Source: Comamonadaceae bacterium (GTDB lineage Bacteria; Pseudomonadota; Gammaproteobacteria; Burkholderiales; Burkholderiaceae_C). From it: DNA of 64,000 nucleotides. A program made the position numbers and the translations under genes. Positions within the stretch are counted from its first letter, which is position 1; each line of letters opens with the position of its first letter. Under the pieces are notes generated by a model. That model had not been told where the DNA came from. It worked only from the letters and a program-made list of their open reading frames with translations, and did not search any database. This document shows positions 7,325 to 14,923 of this stretch, one piece after another. Location of the stretch: contig JAIYBB010000003.1 in NCBI GenBank assembly GCA_027488735.1, positions 1 through 64,000 of the forward strand. Reading direction: 5' to 3'.

Positions 7325-7660
7325 ATGTCGAACGTTTCAACCCACAACAATGATTTGTCGATCCCCGATGGTGTGACTTTCGTTGGCTCGATCAATGTTC
7401 CTGGATTCGCGCAAATCAATGGCGATATTTCAGGCGAAATCACATGCAAGGAACTTGAGGTTGGCCCGCAAGGTAACGTGAGAGGCAAAGTTCAAGCACA
7501 GGGCATACAAGTGCACGGTCAATTGGAAAACGATATCAATTGCAAGGGCTTGGTCAAAATTCATAAAACTGGAAAAGTCACAGGCAAACTCACTTATTCA
7601 GAAATTGACATTGATCGCGGAGGTCAATTCATTGGTTCTATGAGTAGCAACAAAACTTGA
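7325..7660 (+). CDS. Bactofilin (polymer-forming cytoskeletal protein)
   Basis: 111 residues. After a short tail, the regularly spaced hydrophobic/glycine pattern (GSINVPGFAQINGDISGEI, then repeated GxVxG, GKVTGKL turns) forms the right-handed beta-helix of bactofilins (PF04519), which self-assemble into non-nucleotide filaments and act in cell shape or polar localisation. Length is typical for a minimal bactofilin. The common partner, an M23 peptidase, is not adjacent. No clear Shine-Dalgarno sequence precedes the ATG. Confidence 0.85.
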   Translation: MSNVSTHNNDLSIPDGVTFVGSINVPGFAQINGDISGEITCKELEVGPQGNVRGKVQAQGIQVHGQLENDINCKGLVKIHKTGKVTGKLTYSEIDIDRGGQFIGSMSSNKT

Positions 7661-7764
7661 TTTCTTTTCGGTTGAACTGACACTATTGCTGCAGGACTAC
7701 GCACCATGCAGGGCATCGGTTGCAATCTTGCGACGAAGACCGAATGATGTCCTAATCCGAATGC

Positions 7765-7974
7765 TCAATTTGAAGGAATGCTTGTACTTGGAGATTTGAG
7801 TTTGTCGCGTTCAGTTTGGTATTGGTCGTAAGGTGGCATTTCTAAAGGGTTTGGCTTCAAAATATCAGGCTTTATTTTTTCTTGACTTCTGATGCCCTCG
7901 TACACAGATTGCTGGCTGATGAAGCCACATCCATTCAAAGCAATACAGGCGAAAAATAGCTTGAGAAAATTCAT
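7765..7974 (-). CDS. Small lipoprotein
   Basis: 69 residues when started at the internal ATG at 7974. This gives MNFLKLFFACIALNGCG, a lipoprotein signal peptide with lipobox LNGC (Cys at residue 16). The longer reading from 8052 would put a polar 26-residue stretch in front of the signal and is unlikely. The mature part is short, charged and proline-rich. No family recognised. Confidence 0.5.
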   Translation of the reverse strand: MNFLKLFFACIALNGCGFISQQSVYEGIRSQEKIKPDILKPNPLEMPPYDQYQTERDKLKSPSTSIPSN

Positions 7975-8095
7975 TGATAATGCACCAAGGCCACCAAAAA
8001 AATCAGGTCGTGCAATTCTAAATATCGGATGAACTGGGTGAATGTCACTCAACGGGTGTGAAATTTATGCTTCGCTATAAAACGTTTTTGAATCA

Positions 8096-8290
8096 TCATT
8101 TTCTTTTCAAAAAATTTTGATAAATCAATCTCACAACAGCATACAGAGCAATCAGCGGCAAGGTCACAAGCAGGACAATTTCTTGGTTGGTCAAATCTGC
8201 TGGAAACATTGTAAAGTTGTCATAGGTAGTGAGGAACGTGTTCACTACAGGATGCTCTCGAATGTATTTCAGATAATCACCATTGTCCAT
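8096..8290 (-). CDS. Small single-pass membrane protein
   Basis: 64 residues starting at ATG 8290, six bases after a GGAG box; an upstream TTG (8302) lies on that box itself. A soluble N-terminal 35 residues are followed by one membrane helix (IVLLVTLPLIALYAVVRLIY) and a basic tail (NFLKRK), predicting an inner-membrane protein. I do not recognise a family. Confidence 0.5.
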   Translation of the reverse strand: MDNGDYLKYIREHPVVNTFLTTYDNFTMFPADLTNQEIVLLVTLPLIALYAVVRLIYQNFLKRK

Positions 8291-8374
8291 TTGTAACTCC
8301 AAGTTGAACCTTCAGTTTTTCATGGTACATGAGAATAGCAACATAAAACCATAATGCAACACATTTTAATTTCA

Positions 8375-8394
8375 ACCGATCGATACTTATCGGT
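8375..8394. promoter_or_regulatory. Inverted repeat between divergent small membrane genes
   Basis: ACCGAT and ATCGGT arms (8-nt centre) followed by a short T-run (CGTTTTT). It lies between two divergently transcribed genes (8290 and 8488), where a terminator is less expected, so an operator for one or both is as likely. Confidence 0.4.
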
Positions 8395-8487
8395 CGTTTT
8401 TCTCTAGATACACATGCGGCATCAATTTTTCAGCGGATGTATTTCTTCTTTGATACAAACAATGCAGCTGATTAAGCTTCATCAATT

Positions 8488-9270
8488 ATGAATACGTATT
8501 TAAAACGGCAACGTTGGCTGAACACTGAATGGCAGCCACTTAGTGTGTCTTCAAAAATTCTGGTGAGCTATGGTTTTTTCATGTTGATTGCATTGCTGCT
8601 GACCTATATTTGGTCATTCAATGACAGCAGACTCATCCGCGACGTTGGTGTGTGGTCCAAGCCCATGAAATTTATGGCGGCCACAGCCCTGTTCGCATGG
8701 ACGAGTATTTGGGTTCTCAAAGTAGCCAATTCGAGGATTGATCAATTGCGCTTATTTAACTGGATCGTTGGATTGATAGTAGTCACTTCATTGTTTGATG
8801 TGGTCTACATCAGCTACCAAGCATCGCAAGCTTCTGCATCGCATTACAACGTCAGCGATCCCTTTCATGCATTTATGTTTGGATTGATGGCAATCGCAGC
8901 GGTGGGACTGACGGCGTCACAAGCTTGGATTGCCTGGGAAATATGGAAAGAGCAAAGCCATACGGTCATACCGACTGCAACTTGGAGCGTCATCATTGGA
9001 TTGGTTCTGACCTTTGTGCTTTCAACGGGCAGCGGATTCATGCTCGGAGGTAACCAGCCACCCGCAGGTCAAGGTTTAGCTATGGTGGGCTGGCATTTCA
9101 ACAATGACATACGCCCTGCACATTTTCTGGGTGTCCATGCTCAGCAGTTGATTCCCCTGTATGGACTTATTGCTGTGAAATTGTTGGGATCGTTTTCAAA
9201 CGCAGGGCTTGTTATTGGGTCAGTGTTGTATCTGATGCTTTGGATAATTGCCACAAGTCTCAGTCTGTGA
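8488..9270 (+). CDS. Conserved-looking multi-pass membrane protein
   Basis: 260 residues with about seven hydrophobic helices. Polar motifs sit between them (DVGVWSKPMKF near residue 55, GWHFNNDIRPAHFLGVHAQQ near residue 205), with several His residues that could line a membrane site. I do not recognise a named family. A convergent small secreted gene ends four bases downstream. Probably inner membrane; function unknown. Confidence 0.6.
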   Translation: MNTYLKRQRWLNTEWQPLSVSSKILVSYGFFMLIALLLTYIWSFNDSRLIRDVGVWSKPMKFMAATALFAWTSIWVLKVANSRIDQLRLFNWIVGLIVVTSLFDVVYISYQASQASASHYNVSDPFHAFMFGLMAIAAVGLTASQAWIAWEIWKEQSHTVIPTATWSVIIGLVLTFVLSTGSGFMLGGNQPPAGQGLAMVGWHFNNDIRPAHFLGVHAQQLIPLYGLIAVKLLGSFSNAGLVIGSVLYLMLWIIATSLSL

Positions 9271-9274
9271 ATGT

Positions 9275-9598
9275 TCATTCAGCAGTCAACGCATCTAAAA
9301 ATTGAATCGCCCCAACAGAGGCGTAATCTTCATGGCTTGAACTGCAAAACAAATCCACATGTTTGACTACAATATCAAGCGATGGAAGCTTGCTGAATTT
9401 GTCTTCACGGGGTTTTTTTCTTGAAACATTGGTTAAGTTCAGCGGCACTAGAAATGCATTTAGCCAAGTTACTTTGTCAGTGTCGGAAATATTTTTCCAG
9501 TCTCTGCAAGAAGGGTTGCCAAATAAATACTGGCTATTGGCATTCATTGCACACAGCATCAGCAAGGGTAAAAGAACTTTTTCCAAACGAATTTTCAT
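9275..9598 (-). CDS. Small secreted protein with two cysteines
   Basis: 107 residues. A signal peptide (LLPLLMLCAMNANS) is followed by a helical domain with two Cys (SCRDW and LFCSSSH) about 50 residues apart, a spacing reminiscent of HdeA/Rap1a-type small periplasmic helical proteins, though no sequence signature settles it. Ends four bases from the convergent membrane protein. Confidence 0.5.
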   Translation of the reverse strand: MKIRLEKVLLPLLMLCAMNANSQYLFGNPSCRDWKNISDTDKVTWLNAFLVPLNLTNVSRKKPREDKFSKLPSLDIVVKHVDLFCSSSHEDYASVGAIQFLDALTAE

Positions 9599-9658
9599 GG
9601 GTACGTTAAGTCAGCAGCTAATCAACCTCAAGTTTAGTTGGTGTTGCGTTGGTATTTT

Positions 9659-11149
9659 CTAAAAAAATACATCCTCTTTTTTTATTGGTAAACGTACAGT
9701 AAAACAGGTACCGCTGTTGATGGCGGTGTTGAAGATGATGGATCCTTGATGGGATTCAACAATTGTTTTGCTAAGCCATAGTCCAATTCCCATGCCAGAA
9801 TCCTTGTTGGTTCGAAGCAATTCAAATATAGTCGATTTAATCTCTGGGGAAATGCCTGAACCGTTATCTGTGACCGTCAACTGTAAATAATCCATACATA
9901 AATCTGTTTTGATATCAATCTTTTTTTGAACAGATAACTCTTGCGTAAATGCTTCGCTGGCGTTGGTGATCAAATTCAAAATTACCTGCTGCAATTGAGA
10001 TTTATCGCCCGTGATAAGTAGTGGCCCAGCGTAAAGCTGCACATTTATAGCAATTTGATGCCTTTGCATGGTCGAAGAACTGATCAGCACCACTTCATTG
10101 ACCAAATCATTGAAGTTGAAAGTGGAAACGATTCTGTTTCCATTCCTGAACATATTTCGAAGTGTTTGGATGATGGTGGCGGCGCGTTGATTGGCTTTTT
10201 TTAAGCCGTCCATCGCATTTTGTATGTTTGTGTTTTCATTCAATTTGACTGATTGCTTGTTGATCACAAGATCAATCATGTCCGTATTCATTTGAATGAC
10301 TGTCAGAGGTTGGTTGAGTTCATGCGCCAGACTTGCCACCAAGGCTCCCATGCCTGCCGTTTTGTTGAAGATGCTTAATTGCCGGATGATTTCTTCTCTT
10401 TCATCCAGTAATTTTTTTAACTTCACGCTGCTCAGACGCATGGCATCAGCACGTTCATTGCTAATGATCAGCTCGTGTGCCAATGCCAATTTCTTGCTTT
10501 CTGCAATTTCTAAAAATATTCTCAAAAATGCAATATTGCTGAGGGTAATGGCAATGAATTGCCCAATCACCATAATGCCTTGGTGCCAACTCGGCGCATA
10601 CAAATCATCAATCGTTCCAGCCATCACCACGCCGATGGTTCGAACGCCCAATGTGACACTGAATGTCAGTCCTGCCCACATCAGTAATCTAGATCCCAGT
10701 GTAGGTTGACGTTGAAAAAGCTTATGCCCAATTCGAAAATAGTCAAAGCAAAGCAATGCGTAAAAAGCATTGAATAAGATCAGTGCTTCCCATTCAGCAT
10801 CCCACACACCAATCAGCAGACAAAAACTAATGAAATACGCAGCATTAGCTAGGTGATAAGCCATGTACGGGCGTGATTGCGATTCAGGTTGCAAGTACAT
10901 GCGAAGTGCCACCATCCGCCCCCAATTACCGGCCAACATCAACAGTTGTGCCACATAAAAAAATACAACTTCTGACAGAGACCCTCGCATGGAAAGCAGA
11001 ACCACGGCAAAGCCGCTAACGATGCCCGAGAGACACCAAAGTTTGACTTGCTTGCTTCTGTATTCTTGGAGGGCAAACCATATGGCTCCGTGCAAGATCA
11101 AATAGACCAAGCAAATCATGAAAATAGTAGTTTGCGTATCCAGTCTCAT
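9659..11149 (-). CDS. Membrane sensor histidine kinase
   Basis: 496 residues. Residues 1-215 hold about seven membrane helices with no large periplasmic loop, so the signal is probably sensed in or at the membrane. A short coiled linker leads to the H-box ASLAHELNQPLTVIQMN with phospho-acceptor His276. The N, G1 and G2 boxes follow (LQQVILNLITNASEA, VTDNGSGIS, GMGIGLWLSKTIV). The HELNQPL form is typical of FixL/DctB-like kinases that pair with FixJ-type regulators, and one lies nearby at 11756-12388. An HTH gene lies 77 bases upstream in the same direction. Confidence 0.88.
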   Translation of the reverse strand: MRLDTQTTIFMICLVYLILHGAIWFALQEYRSKQVKLWCLSGIVSGFAVVLLSMRGSLSEVVFFYVAQLLMLAGNWGRMVALRMYLQPESQSRPYMAYHLANAAYFISFCLLIGVWDAEWEALILFNAFYALLCFDYFRIGHKLFQRQPTLGSRLLMWAGLTFSVTLGVRTIGVVMAGTIDDLYAPSWHQGIMVIGQFIAITLSNIAFLRIFLEIAESKKLALAHELIISNERADAMRLSSVKLKKLLDEREEIIRQLSIFNKTAGMGALVASLAHELNQPLTVIQMNTDMIDLVINKQSVKLNENTNIQNAMDGLKKANQRAATIIQTLRNMFRNGNRIVSTFNFNDLVNEVVLISSSTMQRHQIAINVQLYAGPLLITGDKSQLQQVILNLITNASEAFTQELSVQKKIDIKTDLCMDYLQLTVTDNGSGISPEIKSTIFELLRTNKDSGMGIGLWLSKTIVESHQGSIIFNTAINSGTCFTVRLPIKKEDVFF

Positions 11150-11226
11150 GGCGTGAAAGACTTCACTTGTTGACGCTCATTTTTTTTGTGCTCGTACAGA
11201 TCTTTGACGTAACTGCTTGATGCAGA

Positions 11227-11565
11227 TTATTCGCTAGTATTTGTTTTTTTGGCCATTAAAAATGCAGGAATATTCTGTAATGGCTGGGAAGATGTTCCAC
11301 TGGCCCTTTTGATATCCATGAACACCAACTCGGGAAGTTCAATGCCTAATTTTTTTGCATAAAGTCTGGCATACCAAATCATGGGTTGTGCATTTATATT
11401 AAATAGTTCTGAATTACCTTCTTCTATTGCCAAGATTTGCTCGGCCCGCAACCCAAGCTTTTTAGCCATGTCTTCAATGGTCCAATTTGTGCCTTCTCTT
11501 GTTTGTTTTAGCAGGCGGCCAACCTCAAACAATTTTTCTTGTTGCGAAGAATTGTGTATTGCCAT
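11227..11565 (-). CDS. Helix-turn-helix protein (RodZ-N-like / HTH_25)
   Basis: 112 residues. An Xre/RodZ-type HTH spans residues 12-75 (GRLLKQTREGTNWTIEDMAK ... LGLRAEQILAIEEGN ... WYARLYAKKLGIE). It lacks the membrane anchor and C-terminal domain of RodZ and so is a stand-alone DNA-binding or adaptor protein. It precedes the sensor kinase gene in the same direction and diverges from the response regulator, suggesting a shared function. Role unproven. Confidence 0.7.
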   Translation of the reverse strand: MAIHNSSQQEKLFEVGRLLKQTREGTNWTIEDMAKKLGLRAEQILAIEEGNSELFNINAQPMIWYARLYAKKLGIELPELVFMDIKRASGTSSQPLQNIPAFLMAKKTNTSE

Positions 11566-11755
11566 TCTTATGTATTCCGAAAAGGATTCATGCGCCAGAA
11601 TGTGGCATTTATTTTGTCTTCTTGATATACCTAAATGGGGAAATCTTCATAAATTCTCACGATTTTTCCTGAAATAGTTATTAATTATTCATTTGTTGTT
11701 GTGTTTGTTATTCCATTTAGACTTGCATCTTTTTTTAGATAGAAAGCATGCAAGC

Positions 11756-12388
11756 ATGGCTTCTTTAGGACATATCCATTTGGTAGATGACGACCAGGAA
11801 ATTCGTCTTCACATGGGTAATCTATTGCGACAACTCAATTACGGTGTCAGCACTTTTTCAAGTGCCGATGAATTCTTGCGCAAGGCAATCAAGGTATCGC
11901 CTTCGGTCTTGTTGCTCGACATGCGCATGCCATTGATGAGTGGACTGGAACTACACCTATTGTTGAGAAAGCAAAACTGGACTAATCCAATCATCTACAT
12001 GAGTGGTGAGAGCCATACGCAAGAAATTATTGATGCTATGAAAGGTGGCGCTATTGATTTTTTATGCAAACCGTTTACACAGTCTCAATTGATTGAAGTA
12101 ATTACCAAAGGATTGGCTTTGGATGCGCAGCATCATGCCTCACATACACGTTTATTGAAAGCGTCGGCATTGCACAAATCTTTGAGCCGAAAAGAGCAGC
12201 AGATTTTTTCATTGATGTTGCTAGGTAATGGCAACAAAACCATTGCCAGTGAAATTGGATTGATGCCAGACACGGTGAAAAAACATCGCGCACAAATTTT
12301 TGAAAAGATGCAAGTCAGTTCTTTGGCTGAACTGTTGGCGTTATGCAAAGATTTTTTTCCGTCCGGGAATGATGCTGTATTTGATTGA
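11756..12388 (+). CDS. FixJ/NarL-type response regulator
   Basis: 210 residues from ATG 11756; an upstream in-frame start (11693) would add a hydrophobic stretch not expected in a receiver. The receiver domain begins HIHLVDDDQEIR (acidic pocket D11-D13), has phospho-acceptor D55 in LLLDMRMP, and a Lys in CKPF. The C-terminal LuxR-type HTH (LSRKEQQIFSLMLLGNGNKT, TVKKHRAQIFEKM) binds DNA. Divergent from the HTH/kinase pair, and most likely the partner of the HELNQPL kinase. Targets are unknown. Confidence 0.88.
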   Translation: MASLGHIHLVDDDQEIRLHMGNLLRQLNYGVSTFSSADEFLRKAIKVSPSVLLLDMRMPLMSGLELHLLLRKQNWTNPIIYMSGESHTQEIIDAMKGGAIDFLCKPFTQSQLIEVITKGLALDAQHHASHTRLLKASALHKSLSRKEQQIFSLMLLGNGNKTIASEIGLMPDTVKKHRAQIFEKMQVSSLAELLALCKDFFPSGNDAVFD

Positions 12389-12421
12389 ATCGCTGTAACT
12401 GACGATATCTAATTCATATGG

Positions 12422-13321
12422 TTAACTTTTGATACTGCGAACGCTATTGAGCAGATGTAGCTTGAAGGCCACTGCCACTGGCGGTAATTGCTTTTTTGCA
12501 GGGTGAACAATATGCCAGTGTGACATGATGGGGAACCCTTTGACATTGATGACAGCTACGCCATGTTCTTTTTGATGGCCGTGTAAAGCGTGTTTGGACA
12601 CCACACCTATCCCCAGTCCACCGGCTACTGCCTCTTTGATGGCTTCGTTACTGCCAAGCTCCATGCGTATATTTGGACGAAATTTTTGTGACTTGAAGTA
12701 TTTGTCCACTGTCATTCGCGTGCCAGATCCTTTTTCGCGCAGGATAAACCGTTGGTCTAAAAAACTGTGGAGTGGAACTGAAGTTTTTTTGGTCAGGGGA
12801 TGGCTATAGGCTGCAATTGGAACCAATGGGTTGAGCAAAAAAATCTCGTCAGCTAAATCCAAGTCGGTAGGCGGTTGGGACATGATGTACAAATCATCTA
12901 GGTTTTCTCGCATACGCGTGAGCACACCATCACGGTTCAATATTTCAAGCGATATATCTATGTCGGGATATTTTTGACAGAATTGACCGATCAGGCGCGG
13001 CATGAAATATTTCGCAGTGCTCACAACAGCTATTTTCAGTTTGCCCCGAGTCAGTCCTTTGGCGGCATCCATGGTTTGCTCGAAGTTGGACCAAGCGTGC
13101 AGCATCTCACGAGCGGTACTTGCCAATTCTTTTCCCGCATCTGTGAAATAAATTTTTTTTGAAATAACTTCATACAAGGGCAAACCAACGGCATTGCTTA
13201 TTTCCTTGAGTTGCATAGATGCGGTGGGTTGTGTGACATGCGTTGATTTGGCGGCAATGCTGACACTGCCTGCATCAAATACTGCCAAAAAAATTCGCAG
13301 TTGTTTGAATGTGATATTCAT
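12422..13321 (-). CDS. LysR-type regulator, CbbR-like, divergent from sbtA
   Basis: 299 residues. N-terminal winged HTH (FKQLRIFLAVFDAGSVSIAA, THVTQPTASMQLKEIS) and a periplasmic-binding-like effector domain with LRGKLKIAVVSTAKYF-type opening (TRGKLKIAVVSTAKYFMPRL). The pattern is close to CbbR/CysB-type LysR proteins. It is transcribed away from the bicarbonate transporter gene 86 bases off, the standard LysR arrangement, so it probably controls that gene. A 14-bp palindrome (13321-13334) abuts its start codon. Confidence 0.85.
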   Translation of the reverse strand: MNITFKQLRIFLAVFDAGSVSIAAKSTHVTQPTASMQLKEISNAVGLPLYEVISKKIYFTDAGKELASTAREMLHAWSNFEQTMDAAKGLTRGKLKIAVVSTAKYFMPRLIGQFCQKYPDIDISLEILNRDGVLTRMRENLDDLYIMSQPPTDLDLADEIFLLNPLVPIAAYSHPLTKKTSVPLHSFLDQRFILREKGSGTRMTVDKYFKSQKFRPNIRMELGSNEAIKEAVAGGLGIGVVSKHALHGHQKEHGVAVINVKGFPIMSHWHIVHPAKKQLPPVAVAFKLHLLNSVRSIKS

Positions 13322-13334
13322 AGATATTTATCTA
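13321..13334. promoter_or_regulatory. Palindrome in the lysR-sbtA divergent promoter region
   Basis: TAGATA-TT-TATCTA, a perfect palindrome touching the lysR start codon, in the 85-base gap shared with sbtA. Suits autoregulation by the LysR protein, though the classical T-N11-A form is not clear. Confidence 0.4.
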
Positions 13335-13406
13335 TATACAGACTATTAAAATTTGATTTTACATGATGCATATTTTTACTTAGTATGCGTGTCAGGAGGC
13401 TATGCG

Positions 13407-14417
13407 ATGCAGGTATTTCTTGACCCGGCAATTTTATTTTTTGTGTTTGGTGTATTTGCGGCTAGTGTCAAATCTAACCTTGAGATCCCGCCCGCTATCT
13501 CACGCTTTTTATCACTCTACCTGTTGATGGCTTTGGGATTAAAAGGTGGATTTGCCTTGTCTCACTCAGGCTTCACGCGTGAGGTGGCCACCAGTTTGGG
13601 ATCTGCCATTGCGCTGGCTGTGGTCATACCGCTGTTGGGTTATGCGGTGTTAAAAAGGTATTTGTCGGGATTCGATGCGGCAGCAGTCGCCGCGACATAC
13701 GGTTCTGTCAGCGCCGTGACATTTGTCACAGCGGTTCAATATTTGGATAACAACAGCATTGCATTTGGCGGGCATATGGCGGCAGCCATGGCATTGATGG
13801 AATCTCCCGCCATCATCTTGGCCGTGTTTTTTGCCAACTCGCACAGACAGCAACAAACTGCGCGATCAAATATTCAGGTTCATAGCGGTGTGGCTGCGCT
13901 CATGGGTTCATCTTCAGGGCCAAGCCATTCATTGAAAAAAATACTGCATGAATCGTTCACTGATGGTGCCCAATTGTTGTTGCTCGGTGCCATGCTGGTT
14001 GGTTTAATTACCGGCGAGACAGGCAAGGCCGCGATGGAACCATTTTCGGGGGATTTGTTCAAAGGCATGCTTGCATTTTTCTTGCTGGATATGGGTTTGC
14101 TGACCGCCAGAAGCGTCCATCAGCTCAAAGGTATTTCACCTGGCTTGCTGGCATATGCGGTTTTGGCACCTATATTGCACGCTGCACTGGCATTGGTACT
14201 TGCACTCGTCACCGAAGTGTCTCGCGGTGATGCAACTTTGTTGATGGTGCTGGCAGCGAGTGCGTCATACATCGCGGTTCCTGCTGTATTGCGCACGGCC
14301 GTACCTGAGGCTAAGCCATCTCTCTACATCGGAATGTCGTTGGGAATCACTTTTCCGTTGAACCTACTCATTGGAATACCCTGTTACACATGGGTGAGTG
14401 GGCAGTTTTTCTCGTGA
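13407..14417 (+). CDS. sbtA: SbtA-type sodium-dependent bicarbonate transporter
   Basis: 336 residues starting at ATG 13407, seven bases after a perfect AGGAGG. It begins MQVFLDPAILFFVFGVFA and continues SNLEIPPAISRFLSLYLLMALGLKGG, the PF05982 signature; ten membrane helices are expected, with a cytosolic loop near residues 145-180. Known members are high-affinity Na+/HCO3- symporters of cyanobacteria, and many proteobacterial homologues are uncharacterised. The PII-like partner SbtB is not present. The divergent LysR gene is the likely regulator. Substrate is by family only. Confidence 0.82.
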   Translation: MQVFLDPAILFFVFGVFAASVKSNLEIPPAISRFLSLYLLMALGLKGGFALSHSGFTREVATSLGSAIALAVVIPLLGYAVLKRYLSGFDAAAVAATYGSVSAVTFVTAVQYLDNNSIAFGGHMAAAMALMESPAIILAVFFANSHRQQQTARSNIQVHSGVAALMGSSSGPSHSLKKILHESFTDGAQLLLLGAMLVGLITGETGKAAMEPFSGDLFKGMLAFFLLDMGLLTARSVHQLKGISPGLLAYAVLAPILHAALALVLALVTEVSRGDATLLMVLAASASYIAVPAVLRTAVPEAKPSLYIGMSLGITFPLNLLIGIPCYTWVSGQFFS

Positions 14418-14444
14418 GGCTTTGTCAAGAATTTTGATAAGTAG

Positions 14445-14467
14445 CACTTTCAATGTAGTTGAAAGTG
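14445..14467 (+). terminator. Terminator-like hairpin after sbtA
   Basis: Perfect 9-bp stem CACTTTCAA/TTGAAAGTG with TGTAG loop, followed by ATTTT. It lies 27 bases past the sbtA stop and before the next gene's AAGGAG box. Confidence 0.55.
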
Positions 14468-14505
14468 ATTTTCCAGGTTTTGGTTGACTGCATAAAGGAG
14501 TTGAG

Positions 14506-14853
14506 ATGCAACAAATATCAAAAAAACGAGAGGAGTTGTGGGTAAGTGCTGTGACTCAAGCTTCAAAATCCAATTCGCATTTGGAGAATATTATCCTTAA
14601 GTCAATTACTTTCATGCTTTTTTTATGGGCTGCTGCTGCGGTCAAGGCGGAAGACTTGAGCTCATGCACGCTGAAAACAAAAGCTGATGAGATGAATTAT
14701 TGCAAAGCATCTTTTGCGGGAAGTGCTACGTTTTGTGACATGATTAAAAATGGTGGGGTCAAGCGCGATTGCTATTTTATGGTCATCAGGATCCAGCGAG
14801 ACAACGCCTACCAATTGAAAAAAACGAAACCCAAAGAGGAAGAAAAAGAGTAA
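14506..14853 (+). CDS. Small exported four-cysteine protein
   Basis: 115 residues with a strong AAAGGAG box. The N-terminus is unusually long and polar (about 35 residues) before a hydrophobic segment (FMLFLWAAAAVKA) that could be a signal peptide or anchor. The remainder has four Cys (SSC, NYC, TFC, RDC), probably two disulfides, and ends in a Lys/Glu-rich tail (KKTKPKEEEKE). No family recognised. Followed by a bidirectional terminator. Confidence 0.55.
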   Translation: MQQISKKREELWVSAVTQASKSNSHLENIILKSITFMLFLWAAAAVKAEDLSSCTLKTKADEMNYCKASFAGSATFCDMIKNGGVKRDCYFMVIRIQRDNAYQLKKTKPKEEEKE

Positions 14854-14873
14854 CTGTTTTTCGTTTGGACTCA

Positions 14874-14909
14874 ATCAAAAAAACCGACACTGTGGTCGGT
14901 TTTTTTGAT
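14874..14909. terminator. Bidirectional intrinsic terminator
   Basis: Perfect 15-bp inverted repeat ATCAAAAAAACCGAC with its complement, 6-nt loop. The seven A and seven T on either side make it a terminator on both strands, between two converging genes. Confidence 0.9.
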
Positions 14910-14923
14910 GGGAACGAATGTAT

